Shown here: positions 1 to 5,705 of the stretch, piece after piece | How the letters are laid out: each line of letters starts with the position of its first letter | How positions within the stretch are numbered: position 1 is the first letter of the stretch | Origin: Coriobacteriales bacterium | GTDB taxonomy: Bacteria; Actinomycetota; Coriobacteriia; Coriobacteriales; UBA8131 | DNA length: 6,057 nt | Assembly: GCA_031286245.1 (NCBI GenBank) | Contig: JAITUO010000050.1 | Coordinates: 1-6,057, forward strand | Direction: 5' to 3' | The notes under the pieces: generated by a model | Databases searched by the model: none | Told to the model about the DNA's origin: nothing | The model's input: only the letters and a program-made list of their open reading frames with translations | Position numbers and translations under genes: made by a program

Positions 1-245
1 GTGTTCTAGCCAAAGACGATCCAGGTATTACTAAAGACGTCGCTTTTGCTCTAAGTATCACAGATGTCAAATATGCTCAGAGTTTTACTGGAAGTAATTT
101 GGTATCCAGTTCAGACTCATGGCTGAGAACTTCACACGGTCCTGAAGCCTTCGATACTTGGCGAGCGAACGGTAGTCTTTGGTACGGCACTTACGATGAT
201 ACAAACATTGGCTACCGCCCGGCTGTCTGGGTTCAGCTTCCGTAA
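1..245 (+). CDS. C-terminal end of a DUF6273-domain protein (5' partial)
   Basis: The reading frame begins before the window; the first complete codon is at position 3 and the stop TAA is at 243-245, leaving 80 residues. The visible part reads like the end of a DUF6273 domain: an early DVAFALSITDVKY segment (compare the family's 'vFLLSxxEa'), then SWLRTSHGP (family 'WWLRSPG') and finally IGYRPAVWVQLP before the stop (family 'GVRPALWI'). DUF6273 domains are common at the C-termini of secreted or surface proteins of Clostridia, often with other repeats in front; their biochemical role is not established. The protein has no membrane anchor or sorting signal at its C-terminus, so any cell attachment would have to be upstream. 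The next gene is co-oriented, 126 bp downstream, with a strong hairpin between. The family call rests on motif recognition only. Confidence 0.75.
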   Translation, partial: VLAKDDPGITKDVAFALSITDVKYAQSFTGSNLVSSSDSWLRTSHGPEAFDTWRANGSLWYGTYDDTNIGYRPAVWVQLP

Positions 246-298
246 ACAATCTGATTGATTAGACAACAAGTTAGAACAAGTCAGACGATTAAATGACT

Positions 299-331
299 CT
301 CCTGGCGTGGGCACCAGGCCCGCGCCAGGAG
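299..331 (+). promoter_or_regulatory. GC-rich 14-bp hairpin between two co-oriented genes, no U-tract
   Basis: Positions 299-312 pair with 318-331 around the 5-nt loop ACCAG (313-317). All pairs are Watson-Crick except one U-G at 308/322. No run of T follows on either strand, so it is not a classical intrinsic terminator. It begins 54 nt after the upstream stop codon and ends 40 nt before the next ATG, leaving the ribosome binding site (about 358-362) free. It could be a U-tract-less terminator, an mRNA 3'-end stabiliser or a processing site between the two genes; the sequence does not decide. No convincing promoter was seen in 246-298. Confidence 0.55.
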
Positions 332-371
332 GACACCGAACCAAGCAGAAACGGAATGGAGGTGAAAGCAG

Positions 372-3300
372 ATGAGCAAGTATAAGACACCCGGTTTTAT
401 CCCGATGAATGATAAGCGGTTTAAACAAACTGAGGTTAGCAGTCCAAACAGATCACTTACCACCAGGACAAGCCAGTCAGGCAGGATAGTCGAAAGTAAG
501 CAGTCCAAGCGGCTGACGGTTAGAGCTTTACTGCTTAGCCTCAGTCTGGTTTTGGTTTTTGTGCTGGCTGTGGTTCAAGGTTTTGCGCAGTCGTTTTTTC
601 AGGAAGTTGTCAATAAGTTCGTCAATGATCCGCGTGCTACTGTCGAGCTGGTACTGTACGAACGTGACAGGCAGGGCAATGCCACTGAGATTGCCATTCC
701 AAGAGCGGAATTCTTCTTGTATAAGGTCAATGACCAGACCAGGTCGGATGACACTTTGATCGGTGGGCCATTTTACACAGATGCTGAAGGGCGGATCGAT
801 TATGGCAAGATTGAGCTAGGCAGCTACTATTTCGTTGAGACTAATCCGACTTTTGGGTTTGTTTATGATACCGACAGCCAAGGCTTGGATATTACAAAAT
901 ATCCGTTTGAGATCGCAGCTTTGAAAACGCATACTGTGGTGATTGCTTATAACCAACGCTTGATTGCTCCGCTGATAATCAGCAAGATTGTTGTAAATGC
1001 TGACGGCAGTGATTTGACTCTTGATCAGCTGGCCCTTGAGTTCGAGTTCAAAGTGATTTTCAGTGATGGAGGGACTTATCCATACACAGCTTCTGACGGA
1101 TCGCTTGTTTATTTAACCAGTGGAGACGTGATCAAGTTGCGACATGGCCAGATAGCTGTGTTCGACGATTTGCCGAAAGGGCTGCAATACTCTGTGACTG
1201 AGTTACCGGTGCCTGGGTATCAGGTGTACAGTCAAGGGCACCAGGGCAATATATCAGACGATTCCAGCTCTGCTGCATTTATTAATACCTATATGACGGC
1301 TTCCGGCAGCCTGGTGATTACTAAGCTGGTGACCGGAGCTGACTGGTTGAATGACAGCTTAGGGTCGGGTGATGAGTCGGGTGGCGACTCGGGAGCTGGC
1401 AAGCCGGGTGGCGGCGCGGGTGGTCCGGGCGGTGCAGGTGGTGCAGGTGGTCCGGGCGGCGCGGGCGGTGCGGGCGACGCGGGCGACGGCGACTTGGAGA
1501 GCGGCGTTCTGGATGGCGGCGAGCCTGGCGGCAGCGCGGGCGGCACAGATAATAGCGAGCCAAACGATGGCGGGCTGAAACCTGATAGTAGCGAAACCCC
1601 AAGCGACCAGAAGGAAAGCGATACCCCGGCCGATAACGGTATATTGGATAACACTGGTAACAATCCCCAAACCGATGGCAAGGAACAGGCTGAGTATCTC
1701 GGGCCGGAGTTTGAGTTGACACTGTCTTTCAGCGGGTTGCCCAGCTATCCGATCACTATCCTGGTCGATGGAGAGCCTTTCTCCATATCAGCCCTCGACA
1801 ATCAACTGACATTGACCATTCAACATAGCCAGTCCATCAAAATCGAGGGGCTGCCTGTAGGCACGACTTATCTGGTCGTCGAACAGGACTACTCGTCTGA
1901 AGGTTATACATCTGTTCCTCAGTTATATTCCGGCCAGATCATAGAAGGAGAGATCGACCTGCTTTTCACCAACCATTATCAGGGTCGTTCCAACATACCT
2001 GGTAGCCTTGAAATCAGTAAAACTGTCATCAACCCAGATGATCAGCTGACTCTAGATCAAGCTGACCAGTTGTTTGAGTTTAAACTGACTTTCAGTGACC
2101 TGCCTGATAATCCAGTCACGATTTTGATTGATGGAGAGCGCTTTGAGCTGTCCAATGAAAACTACGAGCTCGAGTTCACCCTCAGGCACAGCGAAAGCCT
2201 GCTGATCGAAGGCTTGCCAGCAGGTATCGGTTACACGATCAGCGAGGCGCCATGTGAAGGTTATATCGCATTGATCGAGACAGCTAAAGGCAAGATAAGC
2301 ACGGGTTTCTCCACAGTAATAAGATTTGTCAACTTGGTATATGCCGACGTTGCCGATCAGCCGACTGTGCTTGTTGTGGAGAAACTCGTCGAGGGCAAAG
2401 TCCCCGTCGAGATGAAGGATTACAACTTCAAATTTATTCTGTCCATTGAAGGCCAAGAGCCGATCGAATTTGAGCTGAAAGCCGACCAGAGCAAGGTGTT
2501 CACCGGTTTGACACCAGGACTTTACTATACTGTACTAGAAGTCGATGTTTACTACGATGGATTTATTCTGACCAATGTTGTCCGGGGATCAGGAACTCTG
2601 AGTGCTGAGCCAGCTGAAAACCTGGTGACATTTACAAATACTCGCCTTAATGATGCGCCACTTGAAATCACTGGGGAGAAAACCTGGGACCTGGCGGGCT
2701 TTTACCATGACATTCCGGGAAGCATCATTGTGTTGTTGATGAATGGTGAGGAAGTTGTCGAGAGCATCGAAGTCATTGCTGATGAGAATGGAATTTGGTC
2801 TTATAGTTTTACAGTGCCAAAGTATGATGAGCAAGGATATGAGATCGAATACACGATTGATGAGGTGCCGGTACCTGGGTTTGAGGCGCAGGTCGACGGC
2901 TTTGATATTACAAATGTTTGTTTAGATGAGGAGAAGATCGTAATCGAAGGCAAGAAGCTTTGGGATCTGCAAGGTTACAAGGTGACTCTGCCTGAGTCGA
3001 TCACTGTCGATGTTTTGATTGGCAATCGGATTGTGGCTTCGATCGAGGTGCGTCCTGATGCCAAAGGTGATTGGCGATACAGCGTCGAATTGCCGAAATA
3101 TGCGTCTGACGGCAGCCTGATCAGTTACTCTGTGCGGGAGGTTCCGGTTTATGGCTACTCCAGCCAAGTTGATGGTATGGATATCACTAATACTTATGAA
3201 CCACCCAAACCGGTTTATCCAGACATCCCAGAAACCGGAGATGACCTTGGTGTTATTGGTACGATTGCTGTTGTCAATCTGTTTGTACTGGGCTTAGTCA

Positions 3301-3455
3301 GCCTGACGCTATGGAACCGGTATCGGAAACTGTTCAACATGCAGAAGGCATGGAATACCTACGGTGGTGACTGGCGGTTGCACACTCGCAACGAAAGTGA
3401 GCTACAGACTCCACGGGTCATTAACTGGCATGAATTCACCAGATTGCCGAAGTAA
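372..3455 (+). CDS. sortase-anchored multidomain (SpaA/Ig-like pilin/Cna_B) surface protein
   Basis: A 1027-residue cell-wall protein, probably an adhesin or pilin-like stalk. The ATG at 372 is preceded by GGAGG (358-362) at a 9-nt spacing, which fixes the start. After a basic 46-residue n-region comes a hydrophobic signal/membrane segment (about 48-72, ending GFAQS). Domains follow in order: SpaA-like (about 88-198); Ig-like pilin domains of the DUF7601/FctA-like kind at about 200-307, 312-536 (split by a Gly-rich insert, about 325-443), 545-656 and 666-758; and two Cna_B domains at about 764-848 and 856-942. The sorting signal is IPETG (952-956), then a helix (959-981), then a 46-residue tail. 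Candidate isopeptide Lys/Glu/Asn triads by alignment to family patterns are K205/E277/N305, K318/E504/N534, K550/E625/N654, K671/E723/N756, K770/E831/N848 and K862/E923/N940. Such intramolecular bonds make Gram-positive stalks rigid and protease resistant. There is no sortase or pilus operon partner in the window; the ligand is unknown. Confidence 0.92.
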   Translation: MSKYKTPGFIPMNDKRFKQTEVSSPNRSLTTRTSQSGRIVESKQSKRLTVRALLLSLSLVLVFVLAVVQGFAQSFFQEVVNKFVNDPRATVELVLYERDRQGNATEIAIPRAEFFLYKVNDQTRSDDTLIGGPFYTDAEGRIDYGKIELGSYYFVETNPTFGFVYDTDSQGLDITKYPFEIAALKTHTVVIAYNQRLIAPLIISKIVVNADGSDLTLDQLALEFEFKVIFSDGGTYPYTASDGSLVYLTSGDVIKLRHGQIAVFDDLPKGLQYSVTELPVPGYQVYSQGHQGNISDDSSSAAFINTYMTASGSLVITKLVTGADWLNDSLGSGDESGGDSGAGKPGGGAGGPGGAGGAGGPGGAGGAGDAGDGDLESGVLDGGEPGGSAGGTDNSEPNDGGLKPDSSETPSDQKESDTPADNGILDNTGNNPQTDGKEQAEYLGPEFELTLSFSGLPSYPITILVDGEPFSISALDNQLTLTIQHSQSIKIEGLPVGTTYLVVEQDYSSEGYTSVPQLYSGQIIEGEIDLLFTNHYQGRSNIPGSLEISKTVINPDDQLTLDQADQLFEFKLTFSDLPDNPVTILIDGERFELSNENYELEFTLRHSESLLIEGLPAGIGYTISEAPCEGYIALIETAKGKISTGFSTVIRFVNLVYADVADQPTVLVVEKLVEGKVPVEMKDYNFKFILSIEGQEPIEFELKADQSKVFTGLTPGLYYTVLEVDVYYDGFILTNVVRGSGTLSAEPAENLVTFTNTRLNDAPLEITGEKTWDLAGFYHDIPGSIIVLLMNGEEVVESIEVIADENGIWSYSFTVPKYDEQGYEIEYTIDEVPVPGFEAQVDGFDITNVCLDEEKIVIEGKKLWDLQGYKVTLPESITVDVLIGNRIVASIEVRPDAKGDWRYSVELPKYASDGSLISYSVREVPVYGYSSQVDGMDITNTYEPPKPVYPDIPETGDDLGVIGTIAVVNLFVLGLVSLTLWNRYRKLFNMQKAWNTYGGDWRLHTRNESELQTPRVINWHEFTRLPK
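1344..1700 (+). other. Gly/Ser/Asp-rich low-complexity insert in the surface protein
   Basis: This stretch encodes about residues 325-443 of the surface protein. The first part (about 329-400) is dominated by GGA, GGP, GAGD and GGS units and is markedly more GC-rich than the flanks. The second part (about 401-440) is rich in S, D, T, N, E and P with almost no hydrophobic residues, as in a flexible linker. It separates the first strand (SLVITKLVTG, 313-322) from the second strand (FELTLSFSG, 447-455) of one Ig-like domain. In the neighbouring domains that position holds only about 15 residues containing LTLDQ. Long open frames on the minus strand here are a by-product of the GC-rich codons. 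Confidence 0.8.
1419..1472 (+). repeat. 27-bp tandem repeat (GGPGGAGGA x2)
   Basis: Two adjacent 27-bp units (1419-1445 and 1446-1472) both encode GGPGGAGGA, residues 350-358 and 359-367 of the surface protein. The copies differ only at third codon positions (for example gca/gcg, ggt/ggc). The protein sequence has thus stayed constant while silent sites drifted, which fits selection on the peptide. An in-frame unit of this kind can change length by slippage or recombination. Confidence 0.8.
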
Positions 3456-3461
3456 GAATAA

Positions 3462-3528
3462 CCCCCCGAAGTAAGGCCAGCCTGCCTCGCAATCAACCTT
3501 TGGCCAGCCCCCCGAAGTAAGGCCAGCC
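3462..3528. repeat. 21-bp direct repeat pair in the convergent intergenic gap
   Basis: Two identical 21-bp copies lie at 3462-3482 and 3508-3528: six C followed by GAAGTAAGGCCAGCC. The core CCGAAGTAAG also occurs a third time across the surface-protein stop codon (3447-3456), so the repeats look like copies derived from the 3' end of that gene. A shorter TGGCCAGCC sits at 3501-3509. Directly after the second copy, CCGC (3528-3531) can pair with GCGG (3535-3538) ahead of TTTT (3539-3542); this is only a weak terminator candidate for the surface-protein gene. The rest of the 116-bp gap shows nothing further. Confidence 0.75.
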
Positions 3529-3571
3529 CGCCCGGCGGTTTTCGCTCGACTAGCCATTGTCTAATGAGGAC

Positions 3572-4471
3572 TTATACTTGAATAGGTAATTGAAAATCCA
3601 ATCTGCCAAATTTCCTCAATAACACAATATCTTGAATGACACTATCGGAACCCCAATAATAGTTACCGATTGTCTGATACCGATCACCCCAGCGCTTCCC
3701 GTCTAGCCGGGGGTTGTTTTTCTCCCATTCGTCAAGCTCTTCATCTGTCATTATCATAAAATCGTCGGTTTTTTGTAACCTGTCAACCATTGTATCCAAC
3801 TGCAAATCCACGGTTTTTTGCAGAGCCGAATAGTAGTCACTGTCAGGCGAACCGACAAACGTTACAGGCATTGGCAGCCAAGGCTGCCATGAAGCTGGAT
3901 CTGTTGGATTAAAACTGCTGAAATCGGGAGTCCCAGCCTTTGCGCTAGACTCATGTTTAGCTTTTAAAGCAACCGCTTTTCGATAAAGCTCGCTATCACT
4001 ATCTGCATATTTGATTATGAAGTCTGCAAGGTGATTGGTGATATCGATATCAACCATCGATCCTTTCTGCGGGTCATTATGGAACCACGGCAAGTGAGAA
4101 TAATCGTTATTTGACGGTACACAATCCATCCCCAGCCAGCCGGTTTCTGTTAAATACTCGCCAGCAGCTAGATATCTCAATATACCTCTGAGAATTGGGT
4201 GATTATTGTCGCTGAAGCTATACTCTATCCTGTCCAACTGAATTATCGCAAGATCCGTTACATAAGGAGATGAATTTGGATTCCAGCAATTACACTCCAG
4301 TTCGTGTCCAAAACCACCGTCCTCATTCTGATAACTCGATAGTATGAAAAGCACATCCTCTATGTCTCCGTTTTCGAAAAGATAGCGCCACTTGACAAAC
4401 TCAAGCGGCCTGGCGCCTCGAAACACCATCCTTCGTAATCTCATAAACTCATCTAAAGATAGCTTTTTCAT
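3572..4471 (-). CDS. prenyltransferase/squalene-cyclase-like repeat protein, function unknown
   Basis: A 299-residue soluble protein with no signal peptide or membrane segment. The ATG (4469-4471 complement) has GGAGGG (complement of 4480-4485) about 8 nt upstream, a strong ribosome binding site that supports this start. Near the N-terminus, SSYQNEDGGFGHELE (46-60) matches the Q-x-x-D/N-G-x-F/W ('QW-like') motif of alpha/alpha-toroid proteins related to prenyltransferases and squalene/hopene cyclases. It is followed by NPNSSP (64-69), HPILRGILRYL (91-101) and PSNNDYSHLPWF (119-130). I recall similar stand-alone Firmicute proteins annotated as 'prenyltransferase-like' with no proven activity. 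The DxDD acid motif of class II terpene cyclases is absent and the length is about half that of a true cyclase, so catalysis of cyclisation is unlikely. The C-terminal segment (about 247-290) is rich in charged and aromatic residues. It is convergent with the surface-protein gene and appears monocistronic. Confidence 0.8.
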   Translation of the reverse strand: MKKLSLDEFMRLRRMVFRGARPLEFVKWRYLFENGDIEDVLFILSSYQNEDGGFGHELECNCWNPNSSPYVTDLAIIQLDRIEYSFSDNNHPILRGILRYLAAGEYLTETGWLGMDCVPSNNDYSHLPWFHNDPQKGSMVDIDITNHLADFIIKYADSDSELYRKAVALKAKHESSAKAGTPDFSSFNPTDPASWQPWLPMPVTFVGSPDSDYYSALQKTVDLQLDTMVDRLQKTDDFMIMTDEELDEWEKNNPRLDGKRWGDRYQTIGNYYWGSDSVIQDIVLLRKFGRLDFQLPIQV

Positions 4472-4757
4472 ATGACAATCCCTCCGTTTATTCTGCCCCT
4501 ATTGCGCGAAACGATATGTTATTTGGTGTGCCATCTCTGTCATGAGAGAGCAAAATGTAGCTCATGTATCGAATCTACACCCTGAGTCGCAGAAACTCTC
4601 ACTCCAACGAACCCATCAAAGCCAGGATGACCTTGATGGCAGTATATTGCATGTCTTCTGTGACTGCAGATAGTGTCGGTTTAGACCCAGGTCAAATTCG
4701 ATTCTAGATTGTCGACCTTGGAGTGTTTTTGACCACTAATACGCTCCCAGTCCATAG
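4472..4757. other. intergenic region without recognisable gene
   Basis: No reading frame with a plausible start and ribosome binding site was seen on either strand. The left end contains the 5' untranslated region of the minus-strand gene; I could not find a good -35/-10 pair for it. Two short words here recur in the fold-back element to the right: CTCATGTAT (4561-4569) and GCAGAAACTC (4589-4598). An imperfect inverted repeat (4686-4693 with 4714-4721, one mismatch) lies just before GTGTTTTT (4723-4730 region), but its loop is long and it is not a convincing terminator. Confidence 0.5.
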
Positions 4758-4954
4758 AATCCTGGGAATTCCGGAGTTTCTGCCGTAAAAAGGCTCTCAT
4801 GTATAGTTCTCTATCGATTTCACACATATAGAATTTTGCCACAACTAATCTACCAGCGCTTTTAAACTGTGGAAAAAACCAGATCCCGCAAAACAGGTCA
4901 AACAGCCATACATGAGAGCCTTTTTACGGCAGAAACTCCGGAATTCCCAGGATT
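4758..4954. repeat. 197-bp fold-back element with perfect 47-bp inverted arms
   Basis: The left arm 4758-4804 and right arm 4908-4954 are exact reverse complements over 47 bp. Pairing stops sharply at both ends: A/C at the inner edge (4805/4907) and G/A at the outer edge (4757/4955). The 103-bp centre (4805-4907) is AT-leaning, has no reading frame and no transposase fragment. Each arm carries GGAATTCC and a run of five A or T. The size and architecture resemble a miniature inverted-repeat (MITE-like or fold-back) element, or a long bidirectional hairpin in RNA. No flanking target-site duplication could be recognised, so mobility is an inference. Confidence 0.75.
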
Positions 4955-5050
4955 ACAGATTTATAGGCCATACATACACACAGAAGTCAAGTAAAGATGT
5001 AGATAACACCAGAATTACCATTGCTTTTAGCTCAAAAACGCCAAGCCAAC

Positions 5051-5179
5051 GCTAACTAGGTTAGCAACTGCTAATAAGCAATGACACGCGCAAGCCTTTC
5101 CGGCTTACGCTCCTCGGCAGCTGCGCTGCCTCGATTTATTAAGTTGTCTTTCAGAATGTATAGAGCTCGCAGTACATTC
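5051..5179. other. cluster of four small hairpins, non-coding
   Basis: Four compact inverted repeats follow each other. GCTAAC/GTTAGC is at 5051-5056/5060-5065, with a competing TTAGC/GCTAA at 5061-5065/5070-5074. A 9-position stem with one mismatch is at 5088-5096/5102-5110. GGCAGC/GCTGCC is at 5116-5121/5125-5130. GAATGTA/TACATTC is at 5154-5160/5173-5179, followed by an AT-rich tract. The middle two are GC-rich and resemble REP-type palindromes. No reading frame or clear promoter was seen, so a structured RNA and a dispersed palindromic repeat remain open explanations. The stretches 4955-5050 and 5180-5228 show nothing else. Confidence 0.45.
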
Positions 5180-5228
5180 ATTCTTTTGGCTATTTTAAAA
5201 CGTTACTTCATAGACCCTTAATTTACAA

Positions 5229-5255
5229 GAAAACCCCTGATAAACAGGGGTTTTC
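5229..5255 (-). terminator. intrinsic terminator downstream of tRNA-Ser
   Basis: An 11-bp perfect stem (5229-5239 with 5245-5255) encloses a 5-nt loop (5240-5244). The stem has an A-rich left end and a T-rich right end, so on both strands a GC core (CCCCTG/CAGGGG) is followed by TTTT. It starts 11 nt beyond the CCA end of the minus-strand tRNA gene and is well placed to end its transcript. It could also act on plus-strand transcription. Confidence 0.9.
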
Positions 5256-5265
5256 GGACATTTTG

Positions 5266-5358
5266 TGGCGGAGAAGGAGGGATTCGAACCCTCGAGACGC
5301 TGTTAACGCCTACACGATTTCCAATCGTGCGCCCTCGACCGGACTAGGCGACTTCTCC
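5266..5358 (-). tRNA. tRNA-Ser, anticodon GGA
   Basis: Read on the minus strand this is a complete 93-nt class II tRNA. The acceptor stem GGAGAAG (5352-5358) pairs with CTTCTCC (5270-5276), followed by discriminator G and an encoded CCA (5266-5268). The anticodon arm is CACGA-TTGGAAA-TCGTG with anticodon GGA at 5320-5322. The long variable arm typical of serine tRNAs follows, then a T arm GAGGG-TTCGAAT-CCCTC. It decodes UCC and, by wobble, UCU. No other tRNA is next to it and it ends in its own terminator. A minus-strand promoter could not be assigned with confidence. Confidence 0.97.
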
Positions 5359-5396
5359 GCAGATTGGCAGTTTATCACAACTGTTGTCTCGATCCG

Positions 5397-5500
5397 TGTT
5401 CAGTAGCCGGCACCGCCAATAGCCATACACAACTGGAGCCAGCACAGCCATTTGTCACACAACTGGAGCCGACACCGGTATTTGTCACACAACTGGAGCC
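5397..5500. repeat. 30-bp tandem repeat beside the tRNA gene
   Basis: Two 30-bp units (5427-5456, 5457-5486) and the start of a third (5487-5500) share the core ACACAACTGGAGCC and an end like ATTTGTC. A more degenerate unit can be traced upstream (about 5397-5426, AGCCGGCACCGCC). The period is a multiple of three, so frames stay open on both strands: a TTG-initiated plus frame from 5364 gives TQLEP repeats, and a minus frame gives GSSCVTN repeats. Neither has an ATG or a ribosome binding site, so I treat the region as non-coding. Its right part (5501-5580) shows nothing recognisable. Confidence 0.7.
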
Positions 5501-5641
5501 GCCAGTCGCCCTGAGCAATTGCTGCTGTTCCAGCAAACAACGCTGTGACCAGTATAAATGGAATCAATCATCTAACAAAAGAACAATAGCATAAGCCTAT
5601 TGCCATTAGATCGTTTACTGTTTGTTGCCACATGAATGCCA

Positions 5642-5655
5642 TTTATCCGGATAAA
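5642..5655. promoter_or_regulatory. 14-bp perfect palindrome, candidate operator
   Basis: TTTATCCGGATAAA is a perfect palindrome that ends 15 bp before the -35 box of the promoter at 5671. Its centre lies near -58 relative to the expected start of transcription, a usual place for an activator or other dimeric regulator. The protein that binds it, if any, is unknown. Confidence 0.45.
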
Positions 5656-5670
5656 ACACCGTCGTTTATC

Positions 5671-5699
5671 TTGACTACTGCTGGTTTGACATGTATTAT
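5671..5699 (+). promoter_or_regulatory. sigma-A-type promoter
   Basis: TTGACT (5671-5676, one mismatch to TTGACA) is followed after exactly 17 bp by TATTAT (5694-5699, one mismatch to TATAAT). Transcription would start near 5706. A second TTGACA (5686-5691) lies in the spacer, but no good -10 box follows it. This is the best promoter in the window. Confidence 0.7.
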
Positions 5700-5705
5700 C
5701 GATAA

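Noticed and set aside
1289..1722. Three overlapping minus-strand open frames and one plus-strand frame opposite the Gly-rich region
   Set aside because: They arise from the GC-rich GGC/GGT/GCG codons of the surface protein, yield low-complexity Pro/Arg/Ala sequences and have no ribosome binding sites.
2052..3167. Minus-strand open frames of 81-134 codons inside the surface-protein gene
   Set aside because: They are shadows of the strongly supported domain-rich plus-strand gene; their translations show no recognisable motif.
4686..4734. Inverted repeats (4686-4693/4714-4721 and 4690-4696/4728-4734) near a T-run as a terminator
   Set aside because: The stems are short or mismatched with long loops, and the two pairings compete. 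No transcript that would need terminating there was identified.
4955..5266. Possible genomic island attachment site at the tRNA-Ser 3' end
   Set aside because: No integrase gene and no second copy of the tRNA 3' end were found in the window, so there is no evidence of integration.
5364..5594. A 76-codon plus-strand frame with TQLEP repeats
   Set aside because: It begins with TTG inside the tRNA flank, has no ribosome binding site, and is open mainly because the 30-bp repeat is a multiple of three. The opposite strand is open too.
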